64,000 nt of DNA from Zanthoxylum bungeanum (GCA_019454045.1 SKCR01023813.1:330075-394074); one strand, 5' to 3'. Counted from the first letter of the stretch, positions 33,431 to 42,642 are shown. Numbers and translations: made by a program. The notes: generated by a model not told the origin, from the sequence alone.

Positions 33431-33979
33431 ATGGAAGAAGCTCTCGCAAATCTTCACAAGCAATTTCCTTCTCTCCCTCAAAAATCTCTGATAAAAGTCT
33501 ACAAAGCTCGCTTGGAACGGATGAGACTACTGATGATCAAAGGTATTCCTACTGACATTCGTTGGATTATTGAAGCACGGGTCCGATTGGTAGGTGAGTC
33601 TTCTAACTATTTTATTTCACATCTGCCTGGTTTTGGAAGAAGCACCTATGCAAAGAAACGTAGAGCTAAGCAAATGGGTGTTTGTTACAAATGTGCACGC
33701 TGGAATTGCAATACTCGTTGTCGTTATTTAGGAATAGTGTCTGATAATCGCGAAGACAAAATTAAATTCATTAGGGATGGCTTGAGTAAAGAGTCTTTAG
33801 ATGATATATCTTCGACTCTTGAGACGCATCCCAGTGGATATGTTCACCTAGCCTTTCACAAATTACATACACAATTTCAAAAAGAAAGACAACTGTTAAG
33901 TCTTGGGAATCTGACTCAAAAAGACCCTGTTTACCAATTTATAAGAAAATTGGATGGGAAGCTTGTCCCTGACGCATAG
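33431..33979 (+). CDS. Accessory ORF of gypsy elements, unrecognised, CX2CX4CX3C protein
   Basis: Intact 182-residue frame from ATG 33431 (MEEALANLHKQFPSLPQ); an in-frame ATG at 33398 would add 11 residues, but a TTTTTGCAG acceptor-like site at 33414 lies between them, favouring 33431. I do not recognise the family. It is basic, has a helical N-terminus, a Y-A-K-K-R-R-A-K stretch, then CYKCARWNCNTRC (CX2CX4CX3C, a plausible zinc site) near residues 86-98. A second half rich in charged residues follows. A clear homologue, now broken by stops, is at 57950-58290 in a different gypsy element, at the same position after pol. Conservation of the cysteine block in both suggests a real element-encoded protein, perhaps nucleic-acid binding (inference). 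Confidence 0.8.
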   Translation: MEEALANLHKQFPSLPQKSLIKVYKARLERMRLLMIKGIPTDIRWIIEARVRLVGESSNYFISHLPGFGRSTYAKKRRAKQMGVCYKCARWNCNTRCRYLGIVSDNREDKIKFIRDGLSKESLDDISSTLETHPSGYVHLAFHKLHTQFQKERQLLSLGNLTQKDPVYQFIRKLDGKLVPDA

Positions 33980-34170
33980 ACTTCAATCAAGCCGCTACTT
34001 TTCTTGTACATTTTATATCTCTTTGTCTTTTCCTGATAATTGTAATGTATTTTGTTGTTTTCTTTTATTTTCTCCGACAGAATCCAGACTTTTTTTACTA
34101 TCACGATTTGTTTTACTGTTTAACTAATAATTGTCATTTGGCAGGTACTAGTGCTATTATTTTACTCACC

Positions 34171-34178
34171 CTTTTCAG
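34171..34178 (+). promoter_or_regulatory. Splice-acceptor-like site before LOG
   Basis: CTTTTCAG after a pyrimidine-rich stretch (34160-34178), 52 bases before the LOG ATG. Another candidate, TTTGGCAG, ends at 34144. Together with the acceptor-like TTTTTGCAG ending at 33414 before the accessory ORF, these would allow spliced subgenomic RNAs from the 5' LTR promoter. Prediction only. Confidence 0.35.
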
Positions 34179-34230
34179 GTGTTATAAATTCAACTCATCA
34201 TTGCACTTTTGAAGACATCCAGAGTAAAAC

Positions 34231-34884
34231 ATGGAAGCCACTTCGAGAAGACGAGTTGAAAACATTTGTGTGTTTTGCGGTAGTAGTGTTGGTACTAAAC
34301 CACAATACGTAGAAGCAGCACGGGAATTGGGTCGAGTCTTAGCTGTAAGGAATATGCACTTAGTATATGGCGGAGGCAATCTTGGACTAATGGAGATCGT
34401 TTCAAAGGTCGTACAAGAAGGAGGCAGTCACGTTTTAGGAATCATCCCAAAACCCTTGGCAGAGGCAAATCTTATTGGATCATCAAACGGAGATGAACTG
34501 ATCGTGCCTAGTATGTCTGAACGATTGGTAGAAATGATCAACCGTGCTGATGCTTTTATCGTTTTGCCAGGTGGCTTGGGCACATTGGAGGAAATTGTTA
34601 TAGTGTTATCTTGGGCGAACTTGAACATACACCAGAAACCAATTGGGATGTTTAACGTTGATGAATTTTATGATTTTCTTTGTGTGTTTCTTGTTGATGC
34701 CCGAATAAATGGGTTCGTGTCAAAACCTTTAAAAGAACTACTCTTTACTGCCAGAACTGCTCCGGATCTAATAGACCAACTCTTAGCCTATGAACCACAA
34801 GTTGACCCTATCCTTTCAAAGATAAATTGGTCCGAGGATGATCGTGGTAAAAGGCGTCGTGTTAATCTGGATCTTAACCTTTAA
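34231..34884 (+). CDS. LOG: LOG: cytokinin riboside 5'-monophosphate phosphoribohydrolase, intronless cargo
   Basis: Intact 217-residue frame. LOG enzymes release active free-base cytokinins from nucleoside monophosphates in the cytosol and nucleus. Evidence: ICVFCGSS near the N-terminus, LVYGGGNLGLM (usual form GGGSVGLM), HVLGIIPK, the catalytic-site signature PGGLGTLEE (about residues 114-122), NVDEFYDFL, and a conserved terminal Trp (about 201). The arginine of the usual MHxRK segment is kept (MSERL) but the lysine is leucine. The last 16 residues are unlike ordinary LOGs: basic KRRR then LDLNL, an LxLxL pattern like EAR repression motifs. Plant LOG genes normally have several introns, and none is present here, which points to capture of a processed copy. 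It sits inside a retrotransposon between the accessory ORF and the 3' modules; the related element at 47696-62195 lacks it. Confidence 0.93.
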   Translation: MEATSRRRVENICVFCGSSVGTKPQYVEAARELGRVLAVRNMHLVYGGGNLGLMEIVSKVVQEGGSHVLGIIPKPLAEANLIGSSNGDELIVPSMSERLVEMINRADAFIVLPGGLGTLEEIVIVLSWANLNIHQKPIGMFNVDEFYDFLCVFLVDARINGFVSKPLKELLFTARTAPDLIDQLLAYEPQVDPILSKINWSEDDRGKRRRVNLDLNL

Positions 34885-34946
34885 CTTTTCGTGTAGAATT
34901 TCAGCTAACCAGGTACGACCTTCTTAACTCTCCTTTTACTGTTTAA

Positions 34947-34984
34947 GACATTGGGGACAATGTCTCATTTAGGTTTGGGGGAGG
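34947..34984 (+). other. Hairpin plus internal polypurine-like tract
   Basis: GACATTGGGGACAATGTC (34947-34964) forms a 7-bp stem with a GGGA loop. It is followed at once by TTAGGTTTGGGGGAGG, nearly identical to the true polypurine tract at 36183-36197. The same arrangement occurs at 58473-58509, and as the minus-strand motif at about 9387-9412. This looks like a second, internal polypurine tract. Confidence 0.7.
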
Positions 34985-35159
34985 AAATTAGTTGATTAGT
35001 ACCTTGTTTTTTTTAGTTTGTGTGTTATTTTTATTTTTAGTCCTTAATTTTTTGAAAAATACAAAAAAAAATTGAAATTTTTTCAAAAATTACAAAAATA
35101 TTTTGCGTTTTTGTATTTTTATTTTGACTAAAAAAGGTGAAATTGGTAAGAGATGACTG

Positions 35160-36140
35160 AGTAAGGAGTTTTCACTCCTGAGACGTATCTTAAACCATTT
35201 TTGAAACAAGTTAATTTTTATTTATTTCCTTTTGAATTATTTAATTTGTGAATTCTCCATAAAACTGATTAAAATGAATCTTCACATGCTTAGTTAGCAG
35301 ATATTATCAACATGCATAGTAACATACAGACATGAGTTAAAATTGAAAAGTTTGTAATATTAAGTGCTATAGTTTAATTGGAGGAAGTATCTCAAAAGGC
35401 AATGGAGTAAAAAAAAAAAACGTCTGAGATCCGAGTTATTAAGTCTGTAAGGGTGTTTTAACACCTAGTGCCCTAAAGCCAACTGGTTTGGGAGTCATTG
35501 GCCCAAAACTCGCTACATGGATCAAAGATTCTGCAAAAATATATATCTCTGAAGTCTGAGTAAATAAGTTCGTAGGGGTGTCTTAACACCTGGTGCCCTA
35601 AAGCCAACTGGTTTGGGAGCCACCGACCCACCACTCGCTAAATAGGCGGAAATTGTATATAAATAAATAAAAAATCAAAGAAAAAATCAGAAAAATGAGA
35701 AAATTTATTCCATTGCTACAAAAAGGTGTGAATTCCGATAAAACTTTAGGACGAAAATATTACTCTCTTATCAACTGCACTTATGACTGTTGTGGGTGAA
35801 AATGAGTTGTTTAATATTTTGTTGGCTGTGTATATGGAGAATGGTAAATATAATCGGAGAATTTACATATTCGGTAATTTAGAAAGAAACAAAACAACTA
35901 GTAACTTGGAGTAGAAGTTTCACCTGATTAGTCACTAACTTTCTTTATTCTATTTTCTCTTGTCTTTTTGCTTTTGTGTGCATTAGTTTTACTACTTTTT
36001 TACTTTGTAAAATGTTTGTGGGTATCATTGCTGTAAACCCTCATGTGACTACAACTCGTCCACTAGGGACACCTAGAGGTTTAAAGGCTTGTTGCATACG
36101 CTAAATGCAACCGTGATCCCTACGAAAGTGGCTTAGTTTA
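35160..36140 (+). other. Conserved structured 3' non-coding modules
   Basis: Four recurrent blocks between LOG and the 3' LTR. Block D, 35160-35290, with GGAGTTTTCACTCC. Block A in two tandem copies, about 35424-35528 and 35549-35645, containing GGTGTTTTAACACC (35452-35465) and GGTGTCTTAACACC (35577-35590). Block C, about 36040-36135, with GTTGCAT (36091-36097) pairing to ATGCAAC (36105-36111) inside a TAGGGA..TCCCTA outer stem. Blocks A and C match 8390-8950 of the minus-strand gypsy element; A and D match 58765-59825. Confidence 0.75.
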
Positions 36141-36182
36141 AATTTTTTTTTTTTGTTGTTTTGCTCGAGGACTAGCAAAATG

Positions 36183-36197
36183 TTAGGTTTGGGGGTG
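36183..36197 (+). other. 3' polypurine tract
   Basis: TTAGGTTTGGGGGTG directly precedes the 3' LTR start at 36198, the expected position for plus-strand priming. The minus-strand gypsy element has the same motif at 8295-8313. Confidence 0.85.
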
Positions 36198-38338
36198 TGA
36201 TGAGCGGAAAATATATCAATATTTACCGCCCCTTTAACATAATATTTTGTTTAGTTTCTCAGGTTTGATGAATGTTTTGATGTGTTTTAGTTTATTTTGC
36301 AGATAAAATAATATCGGGTCTCAATGAAATCATTTAGGACGAAATATGGGTCAAATAAGGGAAATTAATGGACTTGATATTTTAATTTTGGAGATTGGAA
36401 ACTTGAAAGGGCGTTTTTGACAAAGTGCAGTTTTGGAAATTCCAGTTTTGCACATCTATCGTAATTGGGGTATAACGTTTTACTCCGATATTGGATTGAG
36501 CTGATTCAAGTGCCAGATTAAAGAAGACTCAAAGATCTACAACTTTGAAAGACAAAATATTTTCGAATTCTGAAGATTTCATGACCGAAATTGATGAACC
36601 ATCCAGAAGTGTGTTGTCTGTAATTATTAATGTCATTTTCAAAGCAAAAAAATAAATTAATAAATAAATAATAAAATTATCAAATCATCACCAAACATGA
36701 TAAGCAATTAGTGGAGTAATTAATAATGGATTTGGTGTAGTGATTAGTTGAGAAATTAATAATGGATTTGGTGGAGAATTTGATGGATGATTTGATGGAG
36801 GCAAAATTCTGCCTATAAATAGCAAGCCATTTCATTTGTAAAATTCATACTTTCTTCTTTGAAATTCATAAATAATAAATAAGAAGATTGTATCTTGTTT
36901 GTTTATTTACATCTTTCAGTAATTAATTTCCGCTTTCGCACTTTCTTTTCTTTATTTTTCTGTTTTTACTTTCCGCAATTTACTTTTACGCACAATCATT
37001 TCCTTTCTTTACTTTTGCAGTTTTTATTTTTCAAGCAATGATGAGGTAATTCCCCTTTGCTGGGGTGAAAGGTAAAGCTTTTATTATTGCTATTTAGATT
37101 AATCTCCCTTAATTATAATATATAAACTATTTAAAACTTGACTTAATAAGGATACCGTTATATTGGCCGGTTGGTAATTAATTATAAATTGGTTTTAATC
37201 TGACTAAGTATGGATACCGCCTGGTTGGTCGGTTGATAATTAATTATTAATTTGACTTAATCAGGATACCGCCTATATGGCTGGTTGGTAATTATCACGC
37301 AAAGTTAATATATTATATTAAGGGAGATATCTAAAATAGTAGTAATAAAAGTTGATCCTCTAACCCCAACATTTTCTTTTATTGTACTTTTACTTTATTT
37401 AATTTCAGTAATTTACTTTTCAGCAATTTACTCTTCAGCAATTTACTTTCAGTAATTTACTTTTATTTTTTTTACTTTTTACTTTTTACTTTTTACTTTT
37501 ACTTTTTACTTTTTTTACTTTTCAGCAATTTACTTTTCAGTATTTAATTTTCAGTATTTTACTTTATGTCTTTTATTTTATTTAAATTATTACTACCCGT
37601 AAATATGTGTCGTAACTAAGCCAGTTATCTGAGGTTGTGATGAAATCCAATATCACCGGTTTATAAGGGGTTAGATTATAGCTTGAGTAATATAAAAGTT
37701 TATTTATTGAGTCTTAATCTTAATTCTTTTTATTAATTGGTCATTAATAAAATTGATTAGGTAAACTTAAAATGAACTTGGAAAATGGATTTTATGTTAA
37801 TGACCTTAGACTCAATAGTCCACGATCTTCCTTGAGGATAGATAACCCTTTAATAGATTTCCTTACATGATAGGAATATACCTGTCGGGCGGGGGTAGCC
37901 ATAATTAGAACTTAAACTTAATGAATCCAGGTAATTTGGTTGACATAGACATATAGTTCAATTGGGTTATACTGGGTATTTGTAATCGACCATCGGAAGA
38001 GGCTTTTACATAATTTAGTGTTCCAGGTTAATAAATTAATATATTACCCAACTGTAAGATAACCACTTCATCTTTAATAGATATTGGAAGGATTCACAAC
38101 CCTGGATAGTTTTATAAATTTGATTTTTCTTCAATCTACCTTCAAGAAATTTTATTTACTTGTTTTAAGTTTTAAAGTCACCACCCAATCAAACAATCAA
38201 TCTATTAGATACTTGTAAACATTTGACCTCATAAAAAATTAATAGCAAAGGTTTTAAGTCCTCGTGGGATCGATACTTTTTATACTACTTGAACGATACG
38301 TGCGCTTGCGTTATACGCGTGTGATTACGCACCGGTCA
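36198..38338 (+). repeat. 3' LTR of the LOG-bearing gypsy element
   Basis: Pairs with 28550-30658, including the CTATAAATAG box (about 36811), three GGATACCG modules (from 37150), the TTTACTTTTCAG tract (about 37375-37565) and the CGGTCA end, followed by the target duplication GTGCA (38339-38343). Confidence 0.93.
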
Positions 38339-38461
38339 GTGCAGAGTTGCGATTCTGTACTTGATCAAGAATGAGCATCAGCATGAGAAAAAACCACTAT
38401 CTTTTATAAAATTCTCGACATCAACTTGCAAACTCGTTGATACCAAGAACTAGATGACATA

Positions 38462-39562
38462 TGTTGATAGTGGTTTTTTACTTTGAGGAATATTCAAATA
38501 TTGAGGAGATGTAAGATATGTATTGTACTTAACCCAAAAATACATAATAGGGACCTAAGGACTCATAGAGACAAATGAAATTTGACAAAAGTACCTAACC
38601 CCAATACACAGATGGATTCATGCAAGGGATGACTATATTGATGATGAAGTAGGTTAGTATGCCGACCCGACCTAGAGAAGAAGTGGTGAATTTAGGTTCA
38701 TTTAAGTATTTTTTGAAACCGACCCCAATGATCTACAGTTAGCAACCCGACCTAGTTAAAGAAGTCAAGAAGTTTGACTAAGTATCATCTACTTTGATAT
38801 GCCGACCTGAGAAACGAAGATGGGATCACATACCAATCTGCGTTTAAGTCAAGTGAAATGTGCCATAAAAGAGAATATACCTTCTAGAAGGCTAATAATG
38901 ATTATGGGAAAGTATTAGTTCACTGTGAAAGTAGCCTATGCCAGCCATCATAGGCTGGTGTAGTGACGGAGCAGAGCTGTCATAGGCCGCCATAGGCTGG
39001 TACAGTGATAGGAAAAATGGATAATTTGATTGGATGAATTGTGGGTAGTTGAAGAGAGTTGTTACTGCAATGATGACATAGTGACATGAGCCGACGTCAC
39101 GGACAGTGGAATAGTAGATTTGGAAGACTATATAAAGAGATTGAAGTCTCAGATTTAGAGAAAGAAAAAATTAACATCTTAACACTTAGAGAGAAACCAA
39201 GAGCCAAAAATCTAGTGATAGAGAGAGAAAGATGGTCGGTCGTTTGAATATTAAAAGAATTATAACGGACTAATATAAGAACCGAGGAGTTGTAAATACT
39301 TTATAAGTTCGTTACCCAACTTGTAGCTCGAGCCGATCTTGACCCTAACCAAGAGTAAAATACACCCACTATTTTCTCTCGTGGACGTAGGTTGGAGCCA
39401 CTCTCCGCTGAACCACGTAAATCATTGCCTCAGTGGTTTATCTATCTGCTTGCTGAGTTTGCATTTGGTTCCCTACTAACCAAACAAATTTACTGCTGAT
39501 TGAGGTTTATTCGAGGAGTTAATTTCTCATATTATAATTCAAATGAAAAACAACGATCAAAA
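38462..39562 (+). repeat. 3' LTR of the outer gypsy-type element
   Basis: Aligns with 26150-27163 from TGTTGATAG to GATCAAAA, with TATATAAAGAG near 39128. It carries extra sequence in U3 (about 39060-39110, including GACGTCA) missing from the 5' LTR. Confidence 0.78.
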
Positions 39563-41090
39563 GTAAATATATGCACATAATCATTCATTTAATAATAATT
39601 ACATTCAAATAGCAAATAGTTAATTGGAATTTTTATATTATTTGAATAAACTCTCACCGTTGATGATGCACCATATGCAGTCAATGACTTGAACTCCACG
39701 ACAACAGTTGGATTGATCACTTTATATTATGGGGTGTTTGAGAATTATGACCTTGGAGCAATTACTACAAGGAGAGTGAATTGGCCTGGTAACAATCTGA
39801 TGAATATTTTCACAAGCTCTGAAGGAGAGTGAATTGGCTTTGTAATAATCTGATGAATGCTTTCACATGCTATCAAATTTACAGTTTATAAGAGGGCAAG
39901 TTTCATAATCTATTATATAACCTAAAGAAAAATAATAACAATGACATGAACAATTGCCGTATCAGGAATTCTAAGATACATTTTTTTTTTTTTAATCTTA
40001 TCTCAAAGACCGGCTTTAGACTTATATTTTTGATACATTGGATGTGAAATTAATTATTTGAAGAAAAGATAGATTCACTGAACACATTTACCAATCCTAT
40101 ATTTATATAGTGATCTTTCATCTTTTATTAAAAAAAATTAGAAGAAAACACTATATAATACATTTAAATAATCAAATTCATTGATACATGTATTGCACTT
40201 CCACAAAATAAGGACATGAACTCAAATTAGGAGTGATTTAAGGTAAAGTTTTGGAAGACTTTACAAAATTTAATAGAGTATAGATGTAGATAACTTGACA
40301 ATAAAAAGGGTTTAGGATTTGATTATGAAGTCCTGAATTCGAGTTTATGGATGTATTTCTTGTAAGAATCTATAATAACTGATTATTTATATGCTCCGCT
40401 TAAGTTTAGGTCGGATGATTTAATGACAAAATTACCGATGTTTCAAAAAAAAAATATGTTTGGATGTGCAAGACATGAAACAAAAACAGACACTACAATC
40501 TAAAATTCAACTAAACTCAATGTCTTATTCATTTCCTCGTACCATTCAAAAGAAAGTACAAACTTGATTAATCATCACATCATATGTATATTTGTTGTGC
40601 AATTTGTATATGCACCACGTGAATAACAAAAATAAAATAAAATAATAGTAATATAATTTATTTAACACAGGTATTAGCATCAGCCCTTTTCGAGAGGGAT
40701 CATGAATATTATAAGATTCCCATTTTCCTATCTTGTAATTAATTAATTAATTCCACTAACAATTAATAATTCACTTTTTTCCCTTGCGAAAGACCAGAGC
40801 AATTTCTTTGGTGGAAATTATGAAAATTAAAATGTGATTGAATATAATCTGTGGCTGAGATTCAATTTTTTATTAACTATTAATACTTAATAACATGCTT
40901 AATTTTGGTCAGATAAAAATTTGCAGCCAAATAACTTGACAAAAGAGCTCCCAGTTTATAGGCTCTTCAACTTAAATATACAAACAAAATATTATTGCAT
41001 ATGCTTTAATCTAATAACATTCCATTCTACGATTTCATACATAAAAAGGCAACAAGAAAAGGAATGTGTATACACTATATTTTTATATTT
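39563..41090. other. AT-rich intergenic stretch, no gene seen
   Basis: No coding region or RNA gene is supported. At about 40300-40460 a segment with CCTGAATTCGAGTTT (degenerate B-box-like), CTTGTAAGAATCTATAATAACTG and a 3' A-run resembles a decayed SINE, but no A box or target duplication is clear. Confidence 0.5.
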
Positions 41091-41189
41091 AGCCCGATGA
41101 TGAGTCTCTTACGGGGACACCTTCTGAAAGTTGGGGAAATTACAATGATGAATGTCAGGAGGGAAAGGAACTCCAAGGAATCCAGAAAA

Positions 41190-41620
41190 TATAGCTAAAA
41201 AACCGACCAGACATCATTTATGTCCGACATACTTTCTCTCTGACTAGAACATTCGGCCGGATATACCTTTAAAATCCTAATTTCGGCCGGACATGATACA
41301 GTTGTCAGTGAACAAGCAGATTATCAGTTACTGAAGTTAAAGGATGTGATTATGTCCGGCCGGACATTAATTCAAGTCGAATATCCGGTCGGACATGTAT
41401 CGAGCTGTCAACATATGTGCAAAATTCAAACAATAAGAATTACATGGTTGATTACGTCCGGCCGGAGGTACATTCCAAAATGTACATCCGGCCGGACATG
41501 TCTCGAACTGTAACTGGCTCAACAGATTGATAATAATTGGAGAATGTGAGGGGATTCTATCCCTCTCCTTCCATTCTCAGTCCCCCTCTTTAGCTATAAA
41601 AAAAGGAGTTCCCTTTACAA
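41190..41620 (+). promoter_or_regulatory. Palindromic CCGGCCGG repeats upstream of a TATA box
   Basis: At least six units resembling TGTCCGGCCGGACA (perfect 14-bp palindrome at 41353-41366) are spread over 350 bp, followed by AGCTATAAAAAAAGGAG near 41590. The pattern resembles the U3/promoter end of an LTR (possibly a solo LTR running about 41090-41990), but I could not define both ends. The 79-codon frame at 41723-41962 downstream has no recognisable domain. Confidence 0.45.
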
Positions 41621-42296
41621 TGAAAGGGGATTCAAAGGCTAGAGGTTGGCAAGAAGAGAGAACAACCTTAAAAGAACCCTAAAAACAGTAACCTTGCAGG
41701 TGAGAAGAACACCTACTTTCCATTGGAGTTCCATACTTTCTGGTGCGAATCCAACAGCGACCCAATACTCAAGAGGATTTTCAAAGCCACTATAGACTCA
41801 AAGGTACTACCTGAGGGCACCCTCTTTAATATTTCTACATATTTGAGTCAGAGTTGGCATGTGGTGAGAAGATATTCATCTCATCAACTGAGTTATCCTC
41901 ACCCTCATATCATGTTAATTCAAATCAAAATGGAAAAGAAAAGTTCAAAAGTTCCAATATAAAGAAACTTCCACCGAAATTCAATCCCTCTAAAGCCAAT
42001 AACACACAGAGCTAACGCATTTAACTACAGAACACAATGCAAATTCCATAATGAAGAGAAAAGATAAGCATATCATCAATAGGAGAAGCACTTCTTACAG
42101 ATAAATGGATTAGCTCTTTAAAGACTTATCAAAATAACACAGTTGCATCACCAAGTTAATGCTTCATAATGAAGCAAACTATTTCATTTCAAAACCTAAA
42201 CAATTTAAATTGAATAGTTTTGTTTAATTTTCTATTTTATTTACGTAAGACATCAACTTAGGTCTCAAATGTTGATTGAAGTCTCAAGGGCAGAGG

Positions 42297-42609
42297 TGTT
42301 GTGATTCTATGGTCACTGAAGAGTGTTTATGAGGAAAAACTGAATCTATTACTACAAAGTGTTTACAAACATTAAAAAAAAACCTCACTCTCTCTTACAC
42401 TCTCTAAGCTTTCTCCTATTGAAGTTTAATGTTTGGGATGTCATAAGCTCACAAATGAGCTCTATATTTATAGCAAAAATCTTGCTCAAATTTTTCCACA
42501 CATGAACAGTGTCCACCAAAAGTTGTTTGGAAGATTGCTCAAAGTTTCTACAAATATTATCTTCCACCTAAAGTTATTTGTACATCATGCATGACAGTTG
42601 GATTCTACA
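42297..42609 (-). repeat. 3' LTR of the small-LTR Copia element
   Basis: 313 bp, TGTTGTGATTC to GATTCTACA, matching 47111-47436 at clearly less than full identity. The promoter region includes CTATATTTATAG on the plus strand (about 42460-42472). Confidence 0.9.
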
Positions 42610-42642
42610 ATTATCCTCCTCCAGCTACATCTATAACGATTT

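Larger units (their letters stand above)
28550..38338 (+). mobile_element. Gypsy element carrying an accessory ORF and a LOG gene
   Basis: Complete nested insertion: LTRs 28550-30658 and 36198-38338, both starting TGATGAGC(A/G)G and ending CGGTCA, flanked by the perfect 5-bp duplication GTGCA (28545-28549 and 38339-38343). The primer-binding site AGTTTTTGGCGCCGTTACC follows the 5' LTR, and the polypurine tract TTAGGTTTGGGGGTG (36183-36197) precedes the 3' LTR. Interior order: damaged gag and protease, a deletion removing reverse transcriptase, RNase H and the integrase core, the integrase C-terminus, an intact unrecognised ORF, an intact LOG gene, and structured non-coding modules. It cannot replicate alone. 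Primer type, gag and overall plan point to the Athila/TAT side of Ty3/gypsy. Confidence 0.96.
26150..39562 (+). mobile_element. Coding-poor gypsy-type LTR element hosting a nested element
   Basis: LTR-like copies at 26150-27163 and 38462-39562 align over their whole length, starting TGTTGAT and sharing a TATATAAAGAG box, a TTCTCTCGTG(A/G)ACGTAGG stretch and a common end. After the left LTR comes GTTAGCGCCGTCTGTGGGGA (27164-27183), matching the (T)GGCGCCGTCTGTGGG primer-site type of plant gypsy elements. The interior (27164-28549, resuming 38339-38461) has no recognisable gag or pol, so this is a non-autonomous element. It was entered by the element at 28550-38338. I found no matching target duplication outside the LTRs; the outer ends have probably mutated. 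Confidence 0.8.

Noticed and set aside
40300..40460. Possible SINE
   Set aside because: It has an A-run and a weak B-box-like segment, but no A box, no duplication and no second copy, so it is not listed as an element.
41723..41962. 79-codon open frame after the CCGGCCGG repeats
   Set aside because: No recognisable domain or homologous frame in the window; kept only as context for a possible LTR.
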